The notes: generated from the letters alone by a model not told the origin. DNA of 64,000 bases from Streptomyces diastatochromogenes (GCA_026913215.1 JAPTYK010000001.1:558001-622000), one strand, 5' to 3'; counted from the stretch's first letter, positions 27,107-37,263 are shown. Numbers and translations are program-made.

Positions 27107-30079
27107 ATGTCCGGCAGCCGGGAGGCCGAACTCCTCGCACTCGAACGGGCCCTGCGGGCCGCGGTGGACGGCGAGGTCCGCTTCGATCCGGGAAGCCGCG
27201 GGGCGTACGCGACCGACGGCTCCAACTACCGTCAGGTGCCGCTCGGCGTGGTCGTGCCGCGCACGGTGGAGGCCGGGGCCGCCGCGCTCGGGGTGTGCGC
27301 CCGGTTCGACGCGCCGGTCCTGTCCCGTGGGGGCGGCACCAGCCTCGGGGGCCAGTGCACCAACGAGGCGGTGGTCGTCGACTGGACCAAGTACTGCCAC
27401 CGGCTGGTGTCGGTGGACCCCGGGGCGCGGACCTGCGTGGTCGAGCCGGGCATCGTCCTGGACGAACTGAACCGCCGGCTCGCCCCGTACAAGCTGATGT
27501 TCGGACCGAAGCCGTCCACCCACAGCCACTGCTCCCTCGGCGGGATGATCGGCAACAACAGCTGCGGGGCCTCCGCCCAGGCCTACGGCAAGACCGTCGA
27601 CAACGTCCGCCGCCTGGAGGTCCTCACGTACGGGGGAACCCGGTTCTGGGCCGGCCGTACGGACCGGGCGGAGTTCGCGCGGATCACGGACCGGGGCGGG
27701 GACCGCGCCCGGCTGTACCAGGGTCTGAAGGACGTCGTCGGGAGCTGTCTGGCCGAGATCCGCGAGGGCTATCCGAAGATCCCGCGCCGGGTCTCGGGAT
27801 ACAACCTGGACTCGCTGCTGCCGGAGAACGGCTTCGACGTGGCCCGGGCCCTGGTGGGCAGCGAGGGCACGCTGGTGACCGTCCTGCGGGCCGAACTGGA
27901 GCTGGTCGAGGTGCCGGCCGCCGAGGCGCTCCTCGTCCTGGGCTTCGAGGACATCCGGGCCGCCGCCGACGCCGTCCCCGCCCTCCTCGCCCACAGCCGC
28001 CCCACCCAGCTGGAGGCCGTCGACGGGCGCATGGCGCAGCTGATGCGCGAGGAGCACGCCCATCTGGAGTCGCTGGAGAGCCTGCCGGAGGGCGACAGCT
28101 GGCTGCTCGTCCAGTTCACCGGCGACACGGCGGAGGAGGCGGACGAGCAGGCGTACGCGCTGTTGCGGTCGCTGGGCCGCGCCGAGGACGACCCGGGGGT
28201 GACGCTCTCCGACGACCCGGCGCGCGAGCGGGAGATGCTCAAGGCCCGGGAGGCGGGCCTCGGGGTGACCGCCCGCCCGCCGGACGGTTCCGAGACGTGG
28301 GAGGGCTGGGAGGACTCCGCGGTGGCCCCGGAGAAGCTGGGCGCCTATCTGCGGGACCTGGAGCGGCTCTTCGACCGGTTCGGCTATCAGCAGGCCTCCC
28401 TGTACGGGCACTTCGGGCAGGGCTGCGTGCACACCCGCATCCCCTTCGAGCTGCGCGAGGGCAAGGGCGTCGAGGCGTTCCGGGCGTTCCTGTTCGACGC
28501 GGCCGACCTCGTGGCCTCGTACGGCGGGTCGCTGTCGGGCGAGCACGGCGACGGGCAGGCCCGCGGAGAGCTCCTGCCCCGCATGTTCACCCCGGCCCTG
28601 ATGCGGGCGATGGGCGAGGTCAAGGCGCTGTTCGACCCGGGCGACCGGATGAACCCCGGCAAGGTCGTCGGTCCTCACCGGGTCGACGAGGACCTGCGCC
28701 TGGGCGCCGCCTGGCGGCCCGAGCCGCGGCGGACGCACTTCGCGTACTCCGCCGACGGCAACGACTTCGGGCGGGCGGTGCTGCGGTGCGTGGGCATCGG
28801 CAACTGCCGCACCCGGCGGGGCGGAGTCATGTGTCCGTCCTACCGGGCCACCGGTGAGGAGGAGCACTCCACCCGCGGCCGGGCGCGGCTGCTGTTCGAG
28901 ATGCTCGGCGGGCACGAGGACTCCCCGGTCACCGGCGGCTGGCGCTCCACCGAGGTCCGCGACGCCCTCGACCTGTGCCTGTCCTGCAAGGGCTGCAAGT
29001 CCGACTGTCCCGTCGGGGTCGACATGGCCACCTACAAGGCCGAGTTCCTCGCCCACCACTACCGGGGCCGGCCGCGTCCGCCCACCCACTACTCCCTGGG
29101 CTGGCTGCCGTTGTGGGCGCGACTGGCCCGCACCGCGCCCGGGGTCGCGAACGCCGCCCTGCACGCGCCGGCGCTCGGCCGGGCGGGGAAGCTGCTGGCC
29201 GGTGTCGACCCGCGCCGCGAGGTGCCCCGCTTCGCCCGCGAGTCGTTCCAGGAGGCCTGGCACCGGTCCCACGGCACGCCGCCCGATCCGCGCGAGGCGC
29301 GCACCGTGCTGCTCTGGCCGGACACCTTCACCAACCACTTCCACCCGCACATCGCCGAGGCCGCGGCCCGGGTCCTGGAGGACGCGGGCTTCCGGGTCGC
29401 GGTGCCGTACGGGCCGGTGTGCTGCGGTCTGACGTGGATCTCCACCGGGCAGCTCGCCACCGCCCGCCGCGTCCTGCGACGGACCACGCGCGTACTGCGG
29501 CCGTGGCTGGAGGCCGGGACGCCGGTCGTCGGCCTCGAACCGTCCTGCACGGCGGTCTTCCGGTCCGACGCCCGGAACTGCTCTCCGGCGACCAGGACGT
29601 CGCCCGCCTGGCGGCGCGGACCCGGACCTTCGCCGAACAGCTCGTCGGGCACGCCCCCGACGGCTGGCGGCCGCCCGCGCTCCACCGGGCGGCGACCGTG
29701 CAGACCCACTGCCACCAGCACGCCGTCCTCGGCGCCGACCCCGACCGGGAGCTGATGCGCCGGGCCGGTCTGGACGCGCACGTGCTCGACGAGGGCTGCT
29801 GCGGCCTCGCCGGCGACTTCGGCTTCACGCGGGGCACTACGAGCTGTCGCGGGCCATCGCCGAGCAGGGCGTGCTGCCCGCCGTGCGCGACACCCGCCCG
29901 GGGCCCTCGTCCTGGCCGACGGCTTCAGCTGCCGCACCCAGATCGAACAGTCCTCGACCGGCCGCCGGGCCCTGCACCTGGCCGAGGCCCTCGCCCTGGC
30001 GCTGGACGGGCCGCTGCCCGCCGACCGCCCCGAGAAGGCGGCCCCGCGCCCCGGGCCCCGGAAGGGCACGGCCCGATGA
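27107..30079 (+). CDS. FAD-linked oxidase / 4Fe-4S fusion (D-lactate dehydrogenase / GlcD-like)
   Basis: About 992 residues. FAD_binding_4 at about 40-200 (SRGGGTSLGGQCTNEAVVVD, GGMIGNNSCGASAQAYGKT), FAD-oxidase C-terminal domain at about 250-530 (SLSGEHGDGQARGELLPRMF), then a ferredoxin-like region with CRTRRGGVMCPS and CLSCKGCKSDCPVG (two 4Fe-4S clusters), and two CCG domains (GPVCCGLTW, EGCCGLAGDF). Breaks near 29570, 29837 and 29905. Such fusions oxidise 2-hydroxy acids (D-lactate, glycolate, 2-hydroxyglutarate) and pass electrons to the quinone pool. Located 3 bp after the TPP enzyme; its stop overlaps the next start (ATGA). The product of lactate oxidation, pyruvate, would be a substrate for the TPP enzyme. 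Confidence 0.9.
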
Positions 30080-31240
30080 GGCTCCCGCCCGCGCCGCGGA
30101 CCACGGCCGCCGGCGCCCCGACGGTCGAGGCCCTGGAGGCGGACGTCCTCGTGTTCCCGACCGATGGCCCCGAGGCGGACGGCACGCTCGCCTGGGACCG
30201 TACGACCATGGTCCTGGCGCGGGCCCGGGGCGGCGGCGCGGCGGGTCTGGGCTACACCTACGGCGACCCGGCGACCGCCCGGGTGATCACCGGGATCCTC
30301 CACGAGGTGGTCGTGGGCGGCCGGTCCTCGACGTCCCGGCGGCGAACGAGGCGATGAGCCGGGCGGTACGGAACGCCGGCCGGCCCGGTCTGGTCGCCGG
30401 GGCCGTCTCCGCGGTCGACGTCGCCCTGTGGGACCTCAAGGCCCGTCTGCTGGGACTGCCGCTGGCCGACCTGCTCGGCAGGGCCCGGACCGACGTCCCC
30501 GTCTACGGCAGCGGCGGCTTCACCCCGTACACCGATCGCCGGCTCGCCGAGCAGCTCCACGGGTGGGCGGGCCGGGGCATCACCCGCTTCAAGATCAAGA
30601 TCGGTGAGGGGTGGGGGACCCGGGAGCGGCGCGACCTGGAACGTACCGAACGGGCCCGGTCCCTCGTGGGCGACGACGCCGAACTGTACGTGGACGCGAA
30701 CGGGGCCTACACCCGCAAGCAGGCCGTCCGGGTCGGGAGGGAGCTGGCCGGCGCGGGCGTCGGCTGGTTCGAGGAGCCCGTCTCCTCCGACGACCTCACC
30801 GGCCTCGCCCGGGTGCGCGACGCCGTCACGGCCGACGTCGCGGCCGGCGAGTACGGCTACGACCTGCCCTACTTCGCCCGCATGGTCCCGGCCGTCGACT
30901 GCCTGCAGGCCGACGCCACCCGCTGCGGCGGCATCACCGTGTGGCTGCGCGCCGCCGCGCTCGCCGAGGCCCACGGCCTGCACCTGTCGGGGCACTGCGC
31001 CCCGCACCTGCACGCGCACGCCGCCGCGGCGGTGCCGAACCTCCGCCACCTGGAGTGGTTCCACGACCACGTCCGCGTCGAGGACCTGCTGTTCGAGGGC
31101 GCCCTCGACCCGGCCGGCGGCACCGTGCGGCCGGGCCGGGGCGGGAGCCGGGCCTCGGCCTGACGGTCCGGCCCGACGTCGCGGACCGGCACCACGTCCA
31201 CGGGTCACCGCACACAGAGGAAGGAACGGAATGGCCATGA
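30076..31240 (+). CDS. Enolase-superfamily (mandelate racemase/muconate lactonising type) enzyme
   Basis: About 389 residues. An N-terminal lid (TVEALEADVLVFPTDGPEAD) is followed, after a break near 30330, by a barrel with TRFKIKIGEGWG (catalytic KxK), LYVDANGAYTRKQAV, GWFEEPVSSDD and AAGEYGYD, i.e. the Asp/Glu/Glu metal ligands, and HLSGHCAPHLHAHAA near the end (possible catalytic His). A second break near 31143 restores the family ending EPGLGLTVRPDVA and a TGA at 31238. Members abstract an alpha-proton from a carboxylate, as dehydratases, racemases or lactonising enzymes; sugar-acid dehydratase is plausible. Overlaps both neighbours, so it is translated with them. Confidence 0.88.
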
Positions 31241-32187
31241 CCGACTACGGATACTTCCTGTCGTCCGAGGAGTTCACCCCCGGGGAACTGATCGACCAGG
31301 CCCGGCTGGCGCAACGTGCCGGGTTCACCCGGCTGGCGATCTCCGACCACTTCCACCCGTGGAACGACGCCCAGGGCAACAGCGCGTTCGTGTGGTCGGT
31401 GATCGGCGCGCTGTCCCAGGCCGTGGACCTGCCCGTCACGACCCTGGTGACCTGTCCGACGGTCCGTCTGCACCCCGCGGTCACCGCCCAGGCGGCCGCC
31501 ACCTCCAGCGCCCTGCTCGGCGGCCGCTTCGCCCTGGGCGTGGGGACCGGGGAGGCGCTGAACGAGCACGTCCACGGCGACGCGTGGCCGTCGTTCGAGA
31601 CCCGTGCCGAGATGCTCGACGAGGCCGTCGAGGTGATGCGCGGCCTGTTCACCGGCGACCTGGTCAGCCATCGCGGCCGGCACTACACCGTCGACAACGC
31701 CCGCCTCTACACCACCCCCGAGGGCCGTCTGCCGGTGTACGTCTCCGCGTTCGGGCCGAAGGCCGCCGAGCTGGCCGGCCGGATCGGCGACGGGTTCGTC
31801 ACCATGGCCCCCGACGCCGACCTGGTGGGCGCCTTCCGGGAGAGCGGCGGCGCGGGCAAGAAGGTGGTGGGCGGGGTGAAGGTGTGCTGGAGCGGCGACC
31901 GGGACAAGGCCGTCGACCTGGTGCACCGCCTGTGGCCGACCGAGCTGCTGCCCGGCGAACTCGCCCAGGTCCTGCCGACCCCGGCCCACTTCGAGCAGGC
32001 GAGCGAGCTCGTCACCCGGGAGATGGTCGCCGACGCGGTCACCTGCGGCGACGAGGTCGAGGAGCACGTGGAGACCGTGCGCGCCTATGCGCGGGCCGGG
32101 TTCGACGAGGTGTACGTCGGCCAGATCGGCCCCGATCAGGAGGCCTTCTTCGAGGCCTACCGGGAGCGGGTCCTGCCCGCCCTGTGA
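31231..32187 (+). CDS. LLM-class F420-dependent oxidoreductase (FGD-like)
   Basis: Intact, 318 residues. It starts MAMTDYGYFLSSEEFTPGEL at 31231, inside the end of the previous gene. Bacterial luciferase-like TIM barrel: RLAISDHFHPWNDAQGNSAF, TTLVTCPTVRLHPAVTAQAA, GRFALGVGTGEALNEHVHGD and PVYVSAFGPKAAELAGRIGD. The GTGEALNEH motif and overall length match the TIGR03557-type F420-dependent glucose-6-phosphate-dehydrogenase-like group. It would transfer hydride between an alcohol/aldehyde substrate and coenzyme F420. Last gene of the coupled operon; 16 bp later a proline-rich gene begins. RBS: GAGGAAGGAACGGA. Confidence 0.9.
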   Translation: MAMTDYGYFLSSEEFTPGELIDQARLAQRAGFTRLAISDHFHPWNDAQGNSAFVWSVIGALSQAVDLPVTTLVTCPTVRLHPAVTAQAAATSSALLGGRFALGVGTGEALNEHVHGDAWPSFETRAEMLDEAVEVMRGLFTGDLVSHRGRHYTVDNARLYTTPEGRLPVYVSAFGPKAAELAGRIGDGFVTMAPDADLVGAFRESGGAGKKVVGGVKVCWSGDRDKAVDLVHRLWPTELLPGELAQVLPTPAHFEQASELVTREMVADAVTCGDEVEEHVETVRAYARAGFDEVYVGQIGPDQEAFFEAYRERVLPAL

Positions 32188-32203
32188 GGAGGAAGGTACG
32201 ACC

Positions 32204-32466
32204 ATGCGGTACGCACACCTCGGGACGCGCGCGCCGGAGCGCCGGGCCCCGCTGGGCATGGGCACCGTTCCGGTGCCGCCCGACCCCGACACCACGCCCG
32301 TGCCCCCGCCGGAGCCCCGCGGCCGCCCGGCCCGCCGGACCCGGTCGAGCCGCCCGCGCCGCCGGAGCCCCCGGCACCGCCCGGAGGCCCGCCCCGTCCC
32401 CGGGCCCGGGTCTCCGGAGCCGCCCGGCTGACGGTCCTCCTCGCCGCGGCTGGGCCGGGCGGGTGA
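32204..32466 (+). CDS. Small proline-rich protein between the redox and Mrp operons
   Basis: The ATG at 32204 has GAGGAGGAAGG 8 nt upstream and lies 16 bp after the F420 gene. It starts MRYAHLGTRAPERRAPLGMG, then VPVPPDPDTTPVPPPEPRG. As written it stops at 32431, but one base lost near 32335 would give a continuous proline-rich frame (DPVEPPAPPEPPAPPGGPPR) ending ARLTVLLAAAGPGG at 32466. The C-terminal end is then weakly hydrophobic. Function unknown; probably disordered. Confidence 0.4.
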
Positions 32467-32535
32467 CCCGGCCGCGCCTGCCGTACCGGCGCGCCGTGGA
32501 CGGAGACCATGCTCACGGGCGACGGGAGGCCGGGA

Positions 32536-32983
32536 ATGCGCGAGGTGCTGGAGATCGTGGGGTGGTGGGCCGTGCTCACCGCCACGACGGTGGTCTTCCT
32601 CAGCACCGTGTCCCCGTCGAACTGCTCGTGGCGCGGTCGCCGCCCTCGGCGGGGCGTTCGCGGCCCGCAGGATCCGCCGGGTCGTCGGCGGCCGGGCCGG
32701 GGCGGCCGGGGCGCGGTGCGCGCGCTCGTCGCCCTGCCCGGCTCGGTCGTGCGGGGTCTGGCCGTGCTGACGGCCGCCCTGGTCACCGCCCCGGCGGACG
32801 CCACGCTGCGGCGCGTCCGCCCGGGGCCCGGCACGGGGCCGGGTGGGCGGGCACGCTGCTCGCCGCGTCGCCGGACACCTGCGTGCTCGACGTCCCCACG
32901 ACGACGAGGTCCTCGTCCACGCCCTGCGCCCGGGAGCCGGGCCGGTGGAACGGGCCGTGGCCCGCGCGGACGGTGGGCGGTGA
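32536..32983 (+). CDS. mnhE: Mrp antiporter subunit MnhE
   Basis: The ATG at 32536 begins MREVLEIVGWWAVLTATTVV. Restored over three breaks (near 32618, 32700 and 32845), it reads VELLV, GGAFAARRIRRVVGGRAG, VRALVALPGSVVRGLAVL, DTCVLDVP and ADGGR. This is the MnhE pattern: two N-terminal helices, then a cytosolic domain with a proton/cation-antiporter-specific VxVP-like strand. About 150 residues. First recognisable gene of the Mrp operon, overlapping mnhF by 4 bp. The MnhE subunit is required for assembly of the sodium/proton antiporter in the membrane. Confidence 0.75.
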
Positions 32984-33262
32984 ACGCCTGGGCGGCGGCG
33001 GCCCTGGTCCTGCTGGCCGTTCCGGCGCCGGCGTGCCTGTGGGTGGCGTCGCGCGGCAGCGCGGTGCGCCGTCTGCTCGGGGCCTCGCTGCTCTCGGGGT
33101 GGCCGGCGCGGTGTTCCTCGTCCTGCCCCAGGCCTACGGGCGCTCGTCCTACCAGGACCTCGCGCTGGTGCTCGGCGTCCTCGCCCCGCCGGCACCCTCG
33201 TCTTCACCCGCTTCGTCGCCGGCGGCACCCACACGTCACACGATTCCGCGCCCGGGGCCTGA
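32980..33262 (+). CDS. mnhF: Mrp antiporter subunit MnhF
   Basis: GTG at 32980 overlaps the mnhE stop. VNAWAAAALVLLAVPAPACL and WVASRGSAVRRLLGASLLSG are the first two helices; after a break near 33098 GAVFLVLPQAYGRSSYQDLA and LVLGVLAP continue, with the conserved F-subunit Ser-Tyr-x-Asp-x-Ala segment, ending FTRFVAGG-type. About 94 residues, three transmembrane helices, second break near 33195. Third subunit of the membrane arm in MrpEFG order. Confidence 0.75.
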
Positions 33263-33290
33263 CCGGCGGCGGGCGGAGGGAGGACACGGA

Positions 33291-33593
33291 TTGACGGTGC
33301 GTCACGTGCTCGTACAAGTGCTGTTGTGGACCGGTGTGGCGTGCGTGCTGCTGTCCGCGGTGGGGTGCTGCGGCTGCGCGGCACGCTGATGCGGCTGCAC
33401 GCCCTGGCACCCGTGTCGTGCGCGGGGTGCCGCTGATCGCGGCGGCGGTGGCCGTCGAGCAGGGGTGGGCCGGGCGGCCGTCAAGACCTTGTTCATCGGT
33501 CTGCTCTTCGCCGCCGGCGGCACGGTGACCACCATCGCCGTGGGCCGGGCCGCCGTCGAGGCCGAATCGGCCGGGGAAGGGGGCGGCGCGTGA
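33291..33593 (+). CDS. mnhG: Mrp antiporter subunit MnhG
   Basis: A TTG at 33291 preceded by GGAGGGAGGA starts LTVRHVLVQVLLWTGVACVL. Then LRLRGTLMRLHALAP (the conserved G-subunit RLRG..RLHA segment), PLIAAAVAVEQGW and KTLFIGLLFAAGGTVTTIAV. About 101 residues, three helices. Three breaks (near 33365, 33402 and 33473). It overlaps the next GTG start by 4 bp. Confidence 0.75.
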
Positions 33594-33885
33594 ACGAGTG
33601 GCTGGTCGGCGTCTGCCTCGCCTTCGTCGTCCTGACCGCGACGGTCGCGGTCCTCACCCGGGACCCGGCCCGGCAGGCCGTCGTCCTCTCCGTCCTGGGT
33701 CTGGGGCTCGCGCTCCTCTTCGCCGTGCTCCAGGCCCCCGACGTGGCGCTGTCCCAGCTGGCCGTGGGCACCGCGCTGACCCCGCTGCTGATCCTGCTGA
33801 CCGTCCGCAAGGTCACCCGTCACACCGGGCGCGCGCGCCGCGACGCCGACGGGGGCGACGGCGCCGAGGGGCGGGAGCGGGGTGA
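33590..33885 (+). CDS. MbhD/DUF4040-type Mrp subunit
   Basis: GTG at 33590. MNEWLVGVCLAFVVLTATVA, VLTRDPARQAVVLSVLGLGL and ALLFAVLQAPDVALSQLAVG form three helices with the APDVALSQ motif of the DUF4040/MbhD family. These correspond to a C-terminal part of MrpA in the classical antiporter. About 99 residues; one base missing between 33810 and 33870 brings the TGA at 33883 into frame. It overlaps the next GTG. Confidence 0.8.
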
Positions 33886-34633
33886 CGGCGCGCGCCCGGC
33901 TGCTCGTGTTCCTGGTCGGCGCCGTGCTGTTCGCCGGCTTCTTCGCGGCCGCCTGCGCGCGGCTGCCGCCCTTCGGGACGCCGGACCATCCCTACGGCGA
34001 GCGGGCGGTGGCGGCGGCCCTGGCCCACCGGACCGCGAACGTCGTCTCCGCGGTCAACTTCGACATCCGCGCCTTCGACACGCTCGGCGAGGAGTCCATC
34101 CTCTTCGGCACCGTCCTCGGGCGACCCTGCTGCTGCGCCGGGCCCATGACGAACGCCACCGCCGGGCGGAGGCGGAACGCGTCATGCCGACGACCCGTCT
34201 GTTCGGCACCGTGCTGCTGCCCGTCGCCCTGATCGTCGGCGTGTACGTCGTCGCGCACGGCCAGCTCAGCCCCGGCGGCGGTTTCCAGGGCGGCGTCGTG
34301 CTCGCGACCGCCCTGCACCTGGCGTACGTGGCGGCCGACCACCGCGCCCTGAAGCGGCTCCGGCCGCTGACCGCGCTGGACGTGGCGGACTCGCTCGCGG
34401 CCGCTTCGTACTCCCTCGTCGGCCTGGCCGGTCTGGTCGCCGGCGGCGCGTTCCTGGAGAACGTGCTGCCGCTGGGCACCTTCAACACCCTCACCTCCGG
34501 CGGCACCGTTCCGGTGCTGAACGCCGCGGTCGGCGTCGAGGTGGCCTGCGGCCTGATCGTCCTGCTCGCCCACTTCCTCAGCCAGGCCGTCGAACTCACC
34601 GACCCCGGCCGGCCCGAGAACGGAGACAACTGA
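33882..34633 (+). CDS. mnhB: MbhE-MnhB fused Mrp subunit
   Basis: About 250 residues; the span is two over a multiple of three, so a single base is missing near 34118. The N-terminal part, VTARARLLVFLVGAVLFAGF followed by HRTANVVSAVNFDIRAFDTL and GEESILFG, is the MbhE/MrpA C-terminal segment. The C-terminal part, MPTTRLFGTVLLPVALIVGV, QLSPGGGFQGGVVLATALHL, is MnhB. Between them the sequence ATLLLRRAHDERHRRAEAER shows no stop, so the two are one protein. An internal ATG at 34184 would give MnhB alone. Ends overlapping the mnhC start. Confidence 0.82.
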
Positions 34634-34979
34634 TGGGAACGTGGCCCCACCTCGCCGCCGGATGGGTCCTGCTGATCGCCCTGTACGGCCTGGTCACCAG
34701 CCGCGACCTCATCCACGCCATCGGGTGCCTGGCCGTCGCCCAGTCCTCCACCTACCTCCTGCTCCTCGGCGTCGGCTACCGCCGGGGCGCGACCGCCCCG
34801 TGTACTCCGACCTCGCGCCCGGCAGCCGTCCGGTCGTCGATCCGGTCGTGCAGGCGCTGGCGCTGACGGACGTGGTCGTCGGCGCCACCGTGACCGCCCT
34901 GCTGCTCGCCCTCACCATCCAGCTGCGCAAACGTCACGGCACCGTCGATCCCCAGGCCCTCACCGGCCTCCGGGGCTGA
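34633..34979 (+). CDS. mnhC: Mrp antiporter subunit MnhC
   Basis: An ATG at 34633 starts MGTWPHLAAGWVLLIALYGL. Then HAIGCLAVAQSSTYLLLLGV and, after a single missing base near 34797, VVDPVVQALALTDVVVGATV and TALLLALTIQLRKRHGTVDP. It has the three-helix NuoK/MnhC pattern with the conserved DPVVQALALTDVV segment. About 116 residues. The gene is translated directly after mnhB; mnhD starts 4 bp after its stop. Confidence 0.85.
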
Positions 34980-34982
34980 CGC

Positions 34983-36799
34983 GTGTCCGAGGCCGCCCTG
35001 CTGCCGCTCGCCGTGGTGATCCCCCTGCTCGGCGCGGCGCTGCTCGCCGTCGCGGGCCGGACCCTGCCCCGTACCGGCTGCGACGTCCTGGCGACGGCGT
35101 CGGCGTCGGCCGAGGTGGTCTGCCTGGCCCTGCTCTGGCCGCGGAGCCGGCACCTCGCGACGGCGGAGCTGGGCGGCTGGCCCGCCCGCCTGGGCATCGT
35201 GCTCGCCGCCGACCCGGTCGGAGCGGGTCTGGCGCTGCTCGTCGCCGTCCTGGTCCTCGCGGTGGTGGTCTACTCCTGGCGGTACTTCGACGAGCCCGTC
35301 GGCGAACACGCCGGAGCCTTCCCCGCGCTGATCCTGCTCTTCGAGGCCGGGATGGCCGGCTTCGCCCTGACCGGAGACCTGTTCAACGCCTTCGTCTTCT
35401 TCGAGCTCATGGGAGCGGCCGCCTACGCGCTGACCGGCTACCGCATCGAGGACCCCCGCCCCCTCCACGGCGCCCTCACCTTCGGCATCGTCACCTCCTT
35501 CGCCGCCTACTGCTCCCTCATCGGCATCGGTCTCCTCTACGCCCGCACCGGTGAACTCGACCTCGCCCGCCTGGGCCTGCGCCTGGCCTCCCGCCACACC
35601 GACGTCCTGACCGTCGTCGCGTTCGTCCTCATCTGCACGGCCCTGCTGGTGAAGGCCGCGGCCGTCCCGTTCCACTTCTGGCTGCCCGACGCCCACGCGG
35701 TGGCCCCCACCCCGGTGTGCATGCTGATGTCCGGCGTGATGGTCGAACTCGGGGTGTACGGCGTCGGCCGCGTGTACTGGACCGTCTTCTCCGGCCCCGG
35801 CGGCATTCCCCCCGAGGCCTTCCGCACCGCCTTCACCGCCCTCGGCGTGCTGACGGCGCTGGTGGGCGCCCTGATGTGCTGGCAGCAGCGCCACCTCAAG
35901 CGGCTCCTCGCGTTCTCCACCGTCAGTCACGTCGGCCTGTTCCTCGTCGGCCTCGCCCTGCTCACCCCCGCCGGTGTCACCGGCACGGCGGTGTACGTCG
36001 CCGCGCACGGCTGTGTCAAGGCCGCGCTCTTCGCCCTCACGGGCGTGCTGCTCGACCGCTACGGCTCCGTCGACGAACACGGTCTGCACGGCAGGGCCCG
36101 TGAACTGCGCCTGGTGGGGTGCTGTTCGTGACCGGCTCGCTCGCCCTGGCGGGGCTGCCGCCGTTCGGCACCGGCCTGGGCAAGGCACTCGGCGAGGACG
36201 CCGCCGGGCACGAACTGCCCTGGCTGCTGCCCGCCGTGTTCGTCGCCGCCTCCGCCGTCACCGGCGCCGCCGCGCTCCGCGCGGGCCTGCGCGTGTTCTT
36301 CGGGGTGGGCCCCGCGCCCCGCAGCCGTCCGGGCGAGGAGGAGACCACCGGTGAGGGCGAGGAACCCGAGATCCGCTCGCCCCGGCGCACCCTGCCGCCC
36401 ACCATGATCGTGGTCCCGGGCGTCCTGCTGGCCCTGGCCCTGCTCCTCGGCTGCCTCCCGGCCGCCGCCGGGCGCTCGCCCGCGCGGCGGCCGTCTTCAC
36501 CGACCCGGCCCGCTACGCCGCCGCGGTCCTCACCGGCCTCGGCACGCCCCGGCCGCCGGGACTGTGCCGGAGTCCGGTGGACCGTACCGGGAGTCCTCCT
36601 CGGCCTGCTGTCCACCGCCCTCGCCGTCGCGTCGGCGACCGCCGCGTCCACCACCGCGGCCCGCGCTCTCCGTCCGCCACCCGGCCGTCCGCGCGGTGCG
36701 GGCGCTGCGCCGCCTGCACTCAGGGCACCTCGGCGACTACCTCGCCTGGCTCTCCTCGGCCTCGCCGCCCTGTGCGTCGCGCTCGTCACCCAGACCTGA
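34983..36799 (+). CDS. mnhD: Mrp antiporter subunit MnhD (proton-conducting, NuoN-like)
   Basis: A GTG at 34983 begins [20 protein letters not shown]. The core has many helices with [40 protein letters not shown] (the conserved Lys and H-x-W-L-P-D-A-H proton-path motif), [20 protein letters not shown] and [20 protein letters not shown]. After a break near 36115 it continues [20 protein letters not shown]. Further breaks lie near 36475, 36560 and 36725; the end is [12 protein letters not shown]. About 606 residues. It is the ion-translocating subunit of this operon; no separate MnhA gene is present. Confidence 0.88.
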
Positions 36800-36837
36800 A
36801 CGGGCACGTACCGCCGTACGGGGGGGGCGGCGGACGG

Positions 36838-37200
36838 TCATGCCTCACCCACGAAAAGGGGCGCGGCCCCGGTCATCTCCAGCAGGCGGGTCATCTGGGG
36901 GCTGGCGGCGGTGATGGCGAGGGAGCGGTGTTCCCCGAGGGCCCGCTGGCGGGCGCGCAGCAGTACGTTCAAGCCGCTGGAATCGCAGAACTCCACCCGG
37001 GACAGGTCCAGGGTCAGCGCGGCGCCCTCGGCGCAGGCCTCCATGGCCCGCAGGAGGGCCGTCCTCAGTTGGGTGGCGCTTTCGATGTCGAGTTCGCCGC
37101 AGACCACGACGGCCGCGCCGGCCTCGTTCGGCTCCACGGAGATGCCGACCTTTTCGTCACTCTTGGCGACCGGTCCGGAAGCATCTCGGCGACTGTTCAT
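36838..37200 (-). CDS. STAS-domain anti-sigma factor antagonist
   Basis: Intact, 120 residues from MNSRRDASGPVAKSDEKVGI. Strand-helix pattern AAVVVCGELDIESATQLRTA and LDLSRVEFCDSSGLNVLLRA: the serine of DSSG is the phosphorylation site. A second ATG lies directly upstream at 37203, but GGAGG at 37206-37210 fits the 37200 start better. A candidate housekeeping promoter lies upstream (37235-37263). It is divergent from a winged-helix regulator and convergent with mnhD. Confidence 0.88.
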   Translation of the reverse strand: MNSRRDASGPVAKSDEKVGISVEPNEAGAAVVVCGELDIESATQLRTALLRAMEACAEGAALTLDLSRVEFCDSSGLNVLLRARQRALGEHRSLAITAASPQMTRLLEMTGAAPLFVGEA

Positions 37201-37234
37201 CATGCCTCCAAGACCAAATCCCCCTTTAATGTGA

Positions 37235-37263
37235 AGTATCGCCCTCACTAGATTATGCGTCAA
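37235..37263 (-). promoter_or_regulatory. Candidate sigma-70-type promoter for the STAS gene
   Basis: On the minus strand TTGACG (37263-37258) and GATACT (37240-37235) are separated by 17 nt. The -35 matches five of six consensus bases and the -10 four. The surrounding 37215-37290 is unusually AT-rich for this window. Confidence 0.5.

Noticed and set aside
26240..29350. A 1036-codon open frame on the minus strand
   Set aside because: It lies antisense to two well-supported enzymes (TPP enzyme and FAD/FeS protein), is Arg/Gly/Pro/Val rich, and shows no domain. It is a third-position GC shadow.
30934..33384. An 816-codon open frame on the minus strand opposite the F420 and Mrp genes
   Set aside because: Low-complexity Arg/Ala/Gly composition, antisense to better-supported genes, no domain or ribosome binding site.
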